Positions 28,162 to 36,430 of a stretch of 64,000 nt of DNA are shown piece by piece. The translations under genes and the position numbers were made by a program. The DNA lies in NCBI GenBank assembly GCA_905479475.1, contig CAJQMT010000004.1, positions 1-64,000 of the forward strand, written 5' to 3'. The notes beneath the pieces were generated by a model, which was not told the origin of the DNA, searched no databases, and worked only from the letters and a program-made list of their open reading frames with translations. Source of the DNA: an uncultured Flavobacteriaceae bacterium (GTDB taxonomy: Bacteria; Bacteroidota; Bacteroidia; Flavobacteriales; Flavobacteriaceae). Every line of letters starts with the position of its first letter. The first letter of the stretch is position 1.

Positions 28162-28187
28162 AAATCGTTATGAGTTGTGTTCGTTCG

Positions 28188-28817
28188 TTACTTGTTCTTA
28201 TTTTCTTTAGGGCGTTGGTAATTCAATCGAAGATTGTTTGTTGGAACGGCATAAGTATCAAGGCCATTGATTGCCGCAATTTCTCCTTTGGTAAGGTTGA
28301 TCAGGTAATCTTCTTCTAATAAATCTTCACGTACATGTAATTTCACAATTTCAGCAAGAACCAAAATGGTGCCATTGGCTTTGATTTCATACTCTTCCAA
28401 GTAATTCATGGCTATTTGTATGGGGGCTTCTTTTACGAAGGGGGCTTCCCAGTTGTCCTTGTATTCTTCTTCAAGCACGGTTTTGTCAAATTCTGAGACT
28501 TCTTTTGGGTATTTTGCTGAAGTATGGTGTGCGTCCTTTATTTTGGATTTAAAAATCGGGTTGATGGTAAAAACGCCTGTTTCTTTGATGTTGTCGTAAG
28601 TGTCTCGAATGACAGTGGTAGGGCGCAATACAAATCCGAGTATAGCAGGGCTTGACCCAAAATGTGTCACAGAGCTAAATACGGCTACATTGGTAATTCC
28701 GGCTTTGGATTTTGTCCCAATCAAATTCGCAGACTTGTAGCCTGTTACGGAATTGACAAGATTTATTTTTTTGACATAAGCTAAGTTGTCAATGTCTTTT
28801 TTGTCAAGTGAAATCAT
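28188..28817 (-). CDS. flavin reductase family protein (FMN-binding split barrel)
   Basis: 209 residues. GYKSANLIGTKSKAGITNVAVFSS and the following GSSPAILGFVLRPTT match the flavin-binding face of flavin-reductase-like split barrels, and GVFTINPI is also typical. It probably binds FMN and reduces it or an attached substrate with NAD(P)H. The start codon overlaps the stop of the upstream kinase-like gene by 4 bp (ATGA type), so translation is coupled. Confidence 0.87.
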   Translation of the reverse strand: MISLDKKDIDNLAYVKKINLVNSVTGYKSANLIGTKSKAGITNVAVFSSVTHFGSSPAILGFVLRPTTVIRDTYDNIKETGVFTINPIFKSKIKDAHHTSAKYPKEVSEFDKTVLEEEYKDNWEAPFVKEAPIQIAMNYLEEYEIKANGTILVLAEIVKLHVREDLLEEDYLINLTKGEIAAINGLDTYAVPTNNLRLNYQRPKENKNK

Positions 28818-30127
28818 AATTTCGAACTGTAGGTATTTATATTTATATTGTTTGCTTTCAGATCGAACATCAAATTGTACAAACCGAAAAATGTTCTGTT
28901 AATATAAATAAAATGTTTGGAACCTCGGTTACCGTTCATTTGTTTTAGTTCTGCGCTTTTTGCATATTTCGTTCCTAGCTCAGCAATTTTGCCAAAAAAA
29001 TCGGCATCTGAAAAGTCGAATTTTTCTTGTTGAAAAGGTTGTGTAAACAAGCTCAACATTTCATGAAATAGTTTCGTAAAAAATATTACTTCCTCTGCCG
29101 AATCATCTTTTCTTAGGATTTCGAGTTCGTAGAGTTTCTTTTGGAAATAATCTGGATTTTCAATGTTTTCTTTTTTCGCAAGTTCGAAGTAGGGAATGTA
29201 GAAGTCATCAGGTATGCTTTTGATACAACCAAAATCAATGACGATTAGCTCGCCTTCTGGGCTGACTAAGAAATTTCCAGGATGTGGATCTGCATGCACC
29301 TTCTTTAAGGAGTGCATTTGATACATATAAAAATCCCACAACGCTTGCCCTAATTTGTTTCCTATTTTATGATCCAGGGGTTTTGCAGTGTATTCGGATA
29401 AATGAATGCCATTCATCCAGGACATTGTTAAGATTTTGTCACAAGAAAGGTCTTTGTAGTACTGAGGGAATTTTAAATTTTCAATGTGACTACAGGCATT
29501 CGATATTTCTTCACTTTGTTGAAATTCTAAAATATAATTGGTTTCTTCTGTTAATTTATTTTCTACTTCTTTAAAATAGCGATCCGATCCCTCTCCTTTG
29601 ATGTTGAACATTTTGAGGGCAATAGGTTTAACCAAGGCTAAATCTGATGAAATACTCTGTGCAATTCCGGGGTATTGGATTTTAACAGCCAAGGGTTTTC
29701 CGTTTTTTTTGGCACGGTGGACTTGACCAATGCTAGCAGCATTGATTGAATTGAGGTCGAATTCATCAAATATCTCGTTGGGGTGTTTCCCAAAATAGTT
29801 TTTGAAGGATTTTACGACCAAAGGAGCTGATATCGGCGGCACAGAGAATTGAGATAGTGAGAATTTCTCTACATAAGCACGCGGCATGATGTTTTTCTCC
29901 ATGCTGAGCATTTGTGCGACTTTCAGCGCACTTCCTTTCATCGTTTTTAGACCGTCATAAATAGCTTCTGCATTACCCTTATTCAAGCGTTCTTTTGCTT
30001 CTTCTTCGGGGTTTACGAGTTTGTCGCCATAAAATTTGATGTAGTTGGCACCAACTTTTGCTCCAGTTTGTATGAGTTTGGATGCTCTTTGTATTTTTGA
30101 AGTAGGTATTCTGTCAATCGTCTTCAT
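28814..30127 (-). CDS. UbiB/AarF/ABC1 family atypical kinase
   Basis: 437 residues of the ABC1 protein-kinase-like family. The signature KGSALKVAQML (KxGQ-like N-terminal motif), the Ala-rich loop NAASIGQVHRA, VKIQYPG with the ATP Lys, the catalytic HADPHPGNF and metal-binding VIDFG are all present in order. The family acts as ATPases or kinases in quinone and isoprenoid lipid metabolism. In this cluster it probably supports a membrane or redox stress response, which is inference. It lies 4 bp after tetR and overlaps the flavin reductase gene. Confidence 0.9.
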   Translation of the reverse strand: MKTIDRIPTSKIQRASKLIQTGAKVGANYIKFYGDKLVNPEEEAKERLNKGNAEAIYDGLKTMKGSALKVAQMLSMEKNIMPRAYVEKFSLSQFSVPPISAPLVVKSFKNYFGKHPNEIFDEFDLNSINAASIGQVHRAKKNGKPLAVKIQYPGIAQSISSDLALVKPIALKMFNIKGEGSDRYFKEVENKLTEETNYILEFQQSEEISNACSHIENLKFPQYYKDLSCDKILTMSWMNGIHLSEYTAKPLDHKIGNKLGQALWDFYMYQMHSLKKVHADPHPGNFLVSPEGELIVIDFGCIKSIPDDFYIPYFELAKKENIENPDYFQKKLYELEILRKDDSAEEVIFFTKLFHEMLSLFTQPFQQEKFDFSDADFFGKIAELGTKYAKSAELKQMNGNRGSKHFIYINRTFFGLYNLMFDLKANNININTYSSKL

Positions 30128-30131
30128 TCAG

Positions 30132-30791
30132 TTACATTTTGAAGTTCATTTTTTCTTTTAATAAAAATTTGCCTAATTCAAGAAAGCTTTGAACCGGTTT
30201 GATATTTAAAATATCAAAGCTTGCATGCACTGTTTTCTCAATAAAGATATCTGTTTTTTCAAAAGATGGCGAATGGTCCTCGATCCAAAATTTCAAAATC
30301 ATCATAAACTGAGCCCAGAAAATATTTTCTTTCCCTTTGTTTTGAATTTTTTCCAATTGTTCTTGTTTGAGATCAAGCGTTTCAATATCCAATTCGTTGA
30401 TAAACGCAAAGAAAACATGCTTCATAGGGTCCAATATCGTGAATGGGGCCAAAGGATTCTTTTGCGCATGTAAACGCGAAAGTACAAAAGAGCGGTTCTC
30501 TGTTAAAATCTCTATGAATGTGAAATAGAAACTGAGCAATTTATTTGTAGCGTTGTAGCCGTTGAAATCTTGATTGTCTTTCAACAGGTGTATCGCATTT
30601 TCAAAGAAAATGACAAAAATTTCTTTTTCCAAGGCTTCAAAGGAAGAAAAATATTGATAAAATTCTCTTTCCGTTATGTTGAGCTCTTTTGTGAGGATGT
30701 AAATAGACTTTGGAGTTTCCCCAGTGTTTAAAACTGTATTCATGTATTCTGAAACAATTTTATTTCTCTTCTCTTTTTGTTGTTTTTCCAT
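30132..30791 (-). CDS. TetR/AcrR-family regulator
   Basis: 219 residues. The N-terminal HTH is unusually relaxed: KIVSEYMNTVLNTGETPKSIYILTKELNITEREFYQYFSSFEALEKEIF keeps the YxYFxSxExLxxxI end of TetR proteins. An all-helical C-terminal effector domain follows. It heads the minus-strand operon with the UbiB-like kinase, flavin reductase and SDR, and diverges from Lacal_2735, DUF2452 and tspO. The shared control region carries two TGTTnAACA boxes, one next to its own -7 element, so autoregulation and control of both arms are likely. Confidence 0.85.
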   Translation of the reverse strand: MEKQQKEKRNKIVSEYMNTVLNTGETPKSIYILTKELNITEREFYQYFSSFEALEKEIFVIFFENAIHLLKDNQDFNGYNATNKLLSFYFTFIEILTENRSFVLSRLHAQKNPLAPFTILDPMKHVFFAFINELDIETLDLKQEQLEKIQNKGKENIFWAQFMMILKFWIEDHSPSFEKTDIFIEKTVHASFDILNIKPVQSFLELGKFLLKEKMNFKM

Positions 30792-30809
30792 GGTAGTACT
30801 AATTTATAT

Positions 30810-30817
30810 CAAAGATA
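30810..30817 (-). promoter_or_regulatory. tetR operon promoter -7 element
   Basis: The minus strand reads TATCTTTG, an exact TAnnTTTG, 19-26 bp upstream of the tetR ATG. The first TGTTnAACA box begins 9 bp further upstream. Confidence 0.55.
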
Positions 30818-30825
30818 CAATAAAA

Positions 30826-30855
30826 TGTTTAACAAAAAATCTATAATGTTAAACA
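30826..30855. promoter_or_regulatory. candidate TetR operator: paired TGTTnAACA boxes
   Basis: TGTTTAACA (30826-30834) and TGTTAAACA (30847-30855) are reverse complements of each other, and each is itself a palindrome around its central base. Their centres are 21 bp apart, two helical turns. They lie between the tetR -7 element and a plus-strand TAAATTTG at 30863-30870. Confidence 0.6.
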
Positions 30856-30862
30856 AAATTAG

Positions 30863-30870
30863 TAAATTTG
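30863..30870 (+). promoter_or_regulatory. promoter -7 element of Lacal_2735-DUF2452-tspO arm
   Basis: TAAATTTG matches TAnnTTTG exactly and lies about 98 bp before the first plus-strand gene. The second TGTTnAACA box ends 7 bp upstream of it. No TTG is seen at the usual distance. Confidence 0.45.
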
Positions 30871-30967
30871 ACTATTATTTGAAAGAGGAGAAATCACACG
30901 AGTTTGCACAATACCGTGTGTGAATCTTTTCGTCAGAAGGAATATGAATGTTAAAAACCCATTTCTT

Positions 30968-31150
30968 ATGTTTTCAATTTTTAAAAAGAAATCCAAATTA
31001 GAAAAGCTTCAAGATCGCTACAAAAAATTAGCAGAAGAAACATTTGAGCTTTCAAAAGTGAGTCGGGCAGCTGGAGATAAAAAATATGCAGAAGCAGAAG
31101 CTGTATTGTTAGAAATAGACGCATTACGTGGTGAAGCAGGCAAAAAATAA
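30968..31150 (+). CDS. Lacal_2735 family small protein
   Basis: 60 residues starting MFSIFKKKSKLEKLQDRYKKL. Charged and helical with the AEETFELSKVSRAAGDKKYAEAEAVL pattern I recognise as the Lacal_2735 family of Flavobacteriia. Function unknown. The likely start is the ATG at 30968; an upstream frame from 30920 adds 16 residues not seen in the family. The 3' end overlaps the DUF2452 gene by 23 bp. It is the first plus-strand gene across from tetR. Confidence 0.75.
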   Translation: MFSIFKKKSKLEKLQDRYKKLAEETFELSKVSRAAGDKKYAEAEAVLLEIDALRGEAGKK

Positions 31151-31538
31151 AATTCCCGATCAAGTTGTTTTCAACAGTGAAAGTGGACGGTACGATGCGT
31201 CTTTAAAGTCGTATGGCACGAATTTGTCCGCACCAAAAATAGAGACTCTCGATACAGGGCTCTGGAAGAGCAACAACATTCGTCAAGTAAATTCACAGTT
31301 CAAAGCGCGCTATCAAGCTTTAAAAGAGGCATTTGAGTCTTTTTCCGAAGAGTTTGAATACAATAATAAAGTGTATGCCTCCAAATTTAATTTTGAGCCA
31401 GTCATAGGAGAAATTTACTATCTCTACAAAAACAAAGCAGGGCACGATTTTTTATCTATCATTCCTTCTGACGAATGTAATTTTGAATTCCAAGGAGCTT
31501 TTTATCTCAATGAAGAGAAAGTTTGGAAAAAAAAATAA
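31128..31538 (+). CDS. DUF2452 domain protein
   Basis: 136 residues from a GTG start. NKIPDQVVFNSESGRYDASLKSYGTN at the N-terminus and KFNFEPVIGEIYYLY plus LSIIPSDECNFEFQGAF at the C-terminus are the two conserved blocks of DUF2452. No signal peptide or membrane span. Function unknown. The start overlaps Lacal_2735 by 23 bp, so it is probably translationally coupled to it. It is followed by tspO. Confidence 0.82.
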   Translation: MVKQAKNKIPDQVVFNSESGRYDASLKSYGTNLSAPKIETLDTGLWKSNNIRQVNSQFKARYQALKEAFESFSEEFEYNNKVYASKFNFEPVIGEIYYLYKNKAGHDFLSIIPSDECNFEFQGAFYLNEEKVWKKK

Positions 31539-31572
31539 AACAGATTTTTTGATAGTTAGAAAGAAAACGTGG

Positions 31573-32037
31573 ATGAAAAAAAACAGTTTGATTTTTTTAT
31601 GTTTTTTAGTGCTAAATTTTTCAGCATTGGGAATAGGAGTCTATTTGATGAATAATGGTCCGATGAGTACTTGGTACATAAACTTACAAAAGGCACCTTG
31701 GACGCCTCCAGGGTGGGTTTTCGGTATGGCTTGGAGTGTTATTATGTTATGTTTTTCGGTCTATATGACAAAGCTCGTTGCCCAGCAGCCTTCGAAAAAA
31801 GTGTTTTCCTTGTTTGCAATGCAATGGGGGCTAAATATTTTTTGGAATTATTTGTTTTTCAATCAACATTTTGTCGAAATAGCCTTTTTTGAATTGTTGT
31901 TGTTGACCCTTGTCATAGCTTATTTTTTATTTCAATTTTCAAAATCTTTAAAGCACACTACTTTTTTTGTGATTCCATATTTTCTTTGGTTACTGATTGC
32001 GAGCTCTTTAAATGGATACATACTTCTAAACAATTGA
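31573..32037 (+). CDS. tspO: TspO/MBR family membrane protein
   Basis: 154 residues with five hydrophobic segments, as in tryptophan-rich sensory proteins. Signature features are WYINLQKAPWTPPGWVFGMAW near residues 40-60, WGLNIFWNYLFF in the third span and the final SSLNGYILLNN. TspO proteins bind porphyrins and affect their photo-oxidative breakdown. Proximity to the heme locus is suggestive but unproven. I chose the ATG at 31573; a frame from 31483 adds 30 polar residues overlapping the DUF2452 gene. Confidence 0.9.
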   Translation: MKKNSLIFLCFLVLNFSALGIGVYLMNNGPMSTWYINLQKAPWTPPGWVFGMAWSVIMLCFSVYMTKLVAQQPSKKVFSLFAMQWGLNIFWNYLFFNQHFVEIAFFELLLLTLVIAYFLFQFSKSLKHTTFFVIPYFLWLLIASSLNGYILLNN

Positions 32038-32183
32038 CAAAATTTCTACGTTTTAGGCAAAGTCTTTTGTTGCTTTTTCTCAAGCATTGAAGTCGTTATA
32101 ATTTTCTTAAATTTGCAAAAAGTTTTGCGAAGCTGTGCTTTCAAAAAAACTCAAATAAGATACACGCATTTACACAGAATAGA

Positions 32184-33509
32184 ATGGCTAAATTTGAACT
32201 GAAATTACCAAAAATGGGGGAGAGTGTTGCAGAAGCGACGATTACCTCTTGGTTAAAAGAAGTAGGAGATACAGTTGAAGCAGATGATTCTGTTGTTGAA
32301 ATTGCAACAGACAAAGTAGATTCTGATGTGCCGAGCGAGGTGTCTGGAAAATTGATTGAAATATTGTTTGAAAAAGACGATGTAGTCAAAGTGGGGCAAA
32401 CGTTGGCGGTCATCGAGGTAGATGGCGAATTGGAGGAGAGTCCTACATTGGAGAGTATTCCTGAAGCGGAAGTCACTGCAGAGGTAGTCGAAGAAGTGCA
32501 ACAGCAAGTAGAAAAAGCAATTGAGACAACAAGTAATGTAGTCATCCAAAATATAACGAATACAGATCGATTTTATTCCCCATTGGTTAAAAATATGGCC
32601 ACAACAGAGGGTGTAGGACAAGAAGAATTGGATAGGATTCCAGGTACAGGAATTGACGGAAGGTTGACCAAAGCAGACATGCTGTTGTATTTGAAAACCA
32701 GAAGAAAAAACCCTGCTCAAGCAACTGCAAAGGATATCAAATCTTCTTCCAAAATAGCAGTTGTACGTAAAGAGCCTGTTCCGCTTTCTGTAAATGGAGA
32801 AGACGAACTCATAGAACTCAGTCGTATGGGGAAAATGATTTCTGATCACATGATCCATTCGGTTCAAAAGTCAGCCCATGTACAGTCATTTATTGAAGTA
32901 GATGTGACTAATTTGGTGGCATGGAGAAACAACTCAAAAGAGAATTTCCAAAAGAGAGAGGGTGAGAAATTGACCTACACACCTGTTTTTATGATGGCTG
33001 TAGCCGCTGCTATTAAAAAATATCCTTTGGTGAATTTGTCTTTTGATGGAGATAAAAAAGTAGTCATTAAGAAAAATATCAATTTAGGAATGGCTGCAGC
33101 GTTGGGTGATGGGAATTTGATTGTTCCTGTGATTCAAAATGCCGATGAGTTGAATTTGATTGGTATGGCAAAAATCGTAAATGATTTGGCGATTAGAGCG
33201 AAAGAAAATAAATTGCAGCCTGACGAAATTCAAGGAGGAACCTACACGGTTACAAATGTTGGCGGCTTTGGAAGTTTGTTTGGGACGCCTATCATCAACC
33301 AGCCAGAGGCAGCTATCTTAGCTTTGGGAGCGATTCGAAAGGTGCCTGCTGTACTTGAAACTCCCGAAGGAGACGTGATTGCGATTCGTCAGAAGATGTT
33401 TCTCTCCCATTCCTACGATCATCGAGTAATCAATGGCGCCTTGGGTGGTTTGTTTATCAAATTCATCAAAGACTACCTAGAAGCTTGGGAGGTAGAAACT
33501 CCTTACTAG
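32184..33509 (+). CDS. 2-oxoacid dehydrogenase E2 (lipoamide acyltransferase)
   Basis: 441 residues in the E2 domain order. An N-terminal lipoyl domain carries the modifiable Lys in EIATDKVDSDVPS (about residue 42). An acidic linker and a peripheral-subunit-binding domain follow (FYSPLVKNMA...IPGTGIDGRLTKADML, about 130-165). The catalytic acyltransferase domain ends in SHSYDHRVINGALGG. In most E2 enzymes the catalytic motif reads HRxxDG; here the Asp is Asn. Likely the E2 of the branched-chain 2-oxoacid or a pyruvate-type complex. E1 and E3 genes are not adjacent. Confidence 0.88.
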   Translation: MAKFELKLPKMGESVAEATITSWLKEVGDTVEADDSVVEIATDKVDSDVPSEVSGKLIEILFEKDDVVKVGQTLAVIEVDGELEESPTLESIPEAEVTAEVVEEVQQQVEKAIETTSNVVIQNITNTDRFYSPLVKNMATTEGVGQEELDRIPGTGIDGRLTKADMLLYLKTRRKNPAQATAKDIKSSSKIAVVRKEPVPLSVNGEDELIELSRMGKMISDHMIHSVQKSAHVQSFIEVDVTNLVAWRNNSKENFQKREGEKLTYTPVFMMAVAAAIKKYPLVNLSFDGDKKVVIKKNINLGMAAALGDGNLIVPVIQNADELNLIGMAKIVNDLAIRAKENKLQPDEIQGGTYTVTNVGGFGSLFGTPIINQPEAAILALGAIRKVPAVLETPEGDVIAIRQKMFLSHSYDHRVINGALGGLFIKFIKDYLEAWEVETPY

Positions 33510-33623
33510 CGTTCTTTTTTGGTTGTCTTCTTTTTTTGAAGCCAAAATACTTTTCACAGGTTTTAAAGGTTCACTGTTAGGCTGGAACTTTTATTTCGAC
33601 AGATTTGTTTCAAATATTTTATT

Positions 33624-34238
33624 ATGGTAAAAATAGTACATTGTTTTGTGTGGTTGATTGCTTTTTCAAATGGTATTTTAGCACAAGATGTCCTTTCGAA
33701 AACAGAAAAAGAGGACTTGCAGGTGGCTTATTTTGCAAGTGGTTGTTTCTGGTGTGTGGAGGCAATATATGAAAGTGTAGATGGCGTAAAGGAAGCTGTT
33801 TCAGGTTATTCAGGAGGACACACCAAAAATCCGACGTACCGTTCTACGGGGACAGGGAAAACAGGGCATGCTGAAACGGTCGCTGTTTACTACGACCCAG
33901 AAAAAGTTTCGTATCGCTCTTTGGTAGAAGTTTATTTTGGATCTCAAGACGCCGCTACATACGGTCAAAGTCCAGATTTTGGTTCTGCGTATCGCTCTCT
34001 TATTTTTTACCAGAATGAAAAAGAAAAAGAGATTGCGAATCGTTTGTTTATACATTTAAACGAAACGGTTTATCATGGAAAGATGGTAACAGAAATTGTT
34101 CCGTTCGAAAAATTTTACAAAGCGGAAGCGTATCATCAAAATTTTGAGAAAAGAAATCCAAGTCACCCCTATATCCAACAGGTCTCATTGCCTCGATTGA
34201 ATCGTTTCAAAAAGAATTTTCCTAGGGTCCTAAGATAA
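33624..34238 (+). CDS. msrA: exported peptide-methionine (S)-S-oxide reductase
   Basis: 204 residues. The first 20 or so (MVKIVHCFVWLIAFSNGILAQD) form a signal peptide, so the enzyme acts in the periplasm or is membrane-tethered. The catalytic block GCFWCVEAIYESVDGV follows, then SGYSGGHTKNPTYRSTGTGKTGHAE and the YRSLIF / YHQNFEKRNP segments typical of MsrA. It repairs oxidised methionine in exported proteins, and its reductant must be an exported thiol system. It converges on pyrF with stops 13 bp apart. Confidence 0.93.
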   Translation: MVKIVHCFVWLIAFSNGILAQDVLSKTEKEDLQVAYFASGCFWCVEAIYESVDGVKEAVSGYSGGHTKNPTYRSTGTGKTGHAETVAVYYDPEKVSYRSLVEVYFGSQDAATYGQSPDFGSAYRSLIFYQNEKEKEIANRLFIHLNETVYHGKMVTEIVPFEKFYKAEAYHQNFEKRNPSHPYIQQVSLPRLNRFKKNFPRVLR

Positions 34239-34251
34239 CAGGACGCTGTTG

Positions 34252-35076
34252 TTATTGTTTGTAGGAAAGAATAAGTTCCATTTCTTGTTGCAGTTCAGAG
34301 GCTTTTTCTGCGGCTACTTTGGCGAAGTCTTTGTCTTGACTTGCGTAAATTATTCCTCTAGAAGAATTGATCAACAAACCGATTTCTTCATTCAATCCGT
34401 ACTTGCAAACATCCTGTAAATTTCCCCCTTGAGCTCCTACACCGGGAACTAATAAAAAATGATGCGGGACAATTTTTCGAATGTCTTTGAAATAGTCTGC
34501 TTTGGTGGCTCCTACAACATACATGAGTTGTTCATTGTTCTTCCAAGTTAAGGATTGTTTCAAAACATTTTGGTAAAGTTTCTCTTCAGAGATCAAAGAC
34601 TGGGCTTGAAAATCCAGACCTCCCTTGTTTGAAGTCAGCGCAAGCATGATGGTGAATTTATCTTCAAATGCTAAAAAAGGTTCTACCGAATCACTTCCCA
34701 TATAAGGAGCTACGGTAACGGAATCGAAGTTCAGATTTTCAAAAAAAGCTTTTGCGTACATGGTGGATGTATTTCCGATATCACCACGTTTAGCATCCGC
34801 AATTGTAAATATCTCTGGATAATTTTGGTTGAGGTATTGAATGGTTTTTTCGAGAGATTTCCATCCATCCAAACCGTAACATTCGTAAAAAGCTGTATTG
34901 GGTTTGTATGCAACCGCAAGGTGTTGGGTAGCATCAATTATTTGTTTGTTGAACTCAAAAATAGGATCTTCTGATTCTAGCAGGTGCTTTGGGACTTTGG
35001 CAATGTCAACATCCAAGCCAATGCATAAAAAAGATTTTTTCAATCGGATTTGTTCAATAAGCTCTTTTCTTGTCAT
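34252..35076 (-). CDS. pyrF: orotidine 5'-phosphate decarboxylase (type 2)
   Basis: Decarboxylates OMP to UMP in pyrimidine synthesis. 274 residues, the longer Mycobacterium-like type. Motifs are the N-terminal CIGLDVD, the catalytic [10 protein letters not shown], the phosphate-side VPGVGAQGG and the C-terminal SSRGIIYA. A minus-strand TATTTTTG element (35103-35096) lies 20 bp before the ATG, giving a leader of about 13 nt. Confidence 0.95.
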   Translation of the reverse strand: MTRKELIEQIRLKKSFLCIGLDVDIAKVPKHLLESEDPIFEFNKQIIDATQHLAVAYKPNTAFYECYGLDGWKSLEKTIQYLNQNYPEIFTIADAKRGDIGNTSTMYAKAFFENLNFDSVTVAPYMGSDSVEPFLAFEDKFTIMLALTSNKGGLDFQAQSLISEEKLYQNVLKQSLTWKNNEQLMYVVGATKADYFKDIRKIVPHHFLLVPGVGAQGGNLQDVCKYGLNEEIGLLINSSRGIIYASQDKDFAKVAAEKASELQQEMELILSYKQ

Positions 35077-35174
35077 ACAAATAATCTTATGCTTGCAAAA
35101 ATAGGTTTTTCAATTGAATTATTTAATTGTAATATTGTGATTTATTGATTTTTCAAAAACGATTTTTATTCGAA

Positions 35175-36251
35175 ATGTTTCAAGAGGTTTTTCGCAAAGT
35201 TTTGTACGGTTTTTTTACTTTGTTCGGAGTAGTTACTGCGGTGTTTTTTTTGTTCAATATATTGCCTGGAGACCCAGCAAGAATGTTATTGGACGAAAGG
35301 CAGGATGCAGAGTTGTTGGAAAATGTTCGAAAAAAATATGGATTTGATGAGTCCCTAGGGATGCAGTATTTCTATTATTTGAACGATGTTTCGCCAATTT
35401 CATTCCACAGCAAAGAAAAAGGAAAGTATAGTTGTTTGCAATCGCACGATTATTCGGTGCTATTGAAGGTTGATTTAGGAGACACAAATCTTGTTTTGAA
35501 AAGCCCTTACTTGCGGCAGTCCTTTCAGAAAAATGGTAAACCAGTCAGTCGTATCATTGCGGAAACCTTGCCGAATACGGCCATTTTAGCTTCCGTAGCA
35601 ATTGGAATTTCATTGTTGTTCGGTGTCTTGCTTGGAGTCTTGTCTTCCTTGTACAAAGATCGCTTTTTTGATCGCTTTATAGCTGTTGTCAGTACTGTGG
35701 GTATGAGTGTGCCATCTTTTTTGTCAGCCATTGTTTTTGCTTGGGTTTTTGGTTTTGTTTTGAAAAGATATACCGGTTTGAATATGACGGGGAGTTTGTA
35801 TGAAGTGGATGATTTTGGAGAAGGAATTTACATACAATTGAAAAATTTAATTTTACCTGCGTTGGTTTTGGGGATACGTCCCTTGGCTGTTGTCATACAG
35901 TTGATGCGAAATTCTTTGTTAGAGGTGTTGCATCAAGATTACATTCGCACAGCAAAAGCGAAAGGTTTGTCTTCTTTTCAAATGATCAAGCGACATGCCT
36001 TGAAAAACGCACTCAATCCTGTTGTGACAGCTATTTCGGGATGGTTTGCATCTATGTTGGCTGGCGCTGTGTTTGTGGAATATGTTTTTAATTGGAATGG
36101 TCTTGGAAAAGAAATAGTAGATGCGCTGAATACTCTGGATCAACCGGTTATTATGGGGGCCGTGCTGGTTATCGCATGTTTGTTTGTTTTGATAAACATT
36201 TTAGTTGATGTTATGTACAGTTGGTTAGATCCCAAAGTACGTTTGAGTTGA
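35175..36251 (+). CDS. ABC transporter permease, DppB/OppB type (orphan)
   Basis: About 358 residues. The first span (VLYGFFTLFGVVTAVFFLFNILPGDPAR) is the OppB-type N-terminus. A periplasmic insert (about residues 60-120) precedes the binding-protein-dependent permease domain, with the EAA loop DYIRTAKAKGLSSFQMIKRHALKNAL and final spans. The family imports peptides or nickel. No ATPase, second permease or binding protein lies next to it, so partners must be encoded elsewhere. The ATG at 35175 is preferred to a TTG ten codons upstream. Confidence 0.88.
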   Translation: MFQEVFRKVLYGFFTLFGVVTAVFFLFNILPGDPARMLLDERQDAELLENVRKKYGFDESLGMQYFYYLNDVSPISFHSKEKGKYSCLQSHDYSVLLKVDLGDTNLVLKSPYLRQSFQKNGKPVSRIIAETLPNTAILASVAIGISLLFGVLLGVLSSLYKDRFFDRFIAVVSTVGMSVPSFLSAIVFAWVFGFVLKRYTGLNMTGSLYEVDDFGEGIYIQLKNLILPALVLGIRPLAVVIQLMRNSLLEVLHQDYIRTAKAKGLSSFQMIKRHALKNALNPVVTAISGWFASMLAGAVFVEYVFNWNGLGKEIVDALNTLDQPVIMGAVLVIACLFVLINILVDVMYSWLDPKVRLS

Positions 36252-36306
36252 TGCCGACTAGAGGTTGGATGCAGCAAATCAAGAGGTAGCGACTTTGATC
36301 CGATAA

Positions 36307-36360
36307 GAAGATTTCCAATCGAAAACGTTTGCGAAAATCTTCAATGTGAAAATTTTTTTT
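36307..36360 (+). terminator. possible terminator after ABC permease
   Basis: GAAGATTT (36307-36314) pairs with AAATCTTC (36335-36342), with a run of eight T beginning about 10 nt after the stem. The distance to the T-run makes it a weak terminator. Confidence 0.4.
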
Positions 36361-36430
36361 CTTGCGAATATGCTGTAAGTTTGTAAGCCTTATTTTGTCT
36401 AATAACTTATAATTTAAAATAGATAATATA

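Noticed and set aside
31483..31572. Upstream start of tspO
   Set aside because: Overlaps the DUF2452 gene and adds a polar segment before the first membrane span.
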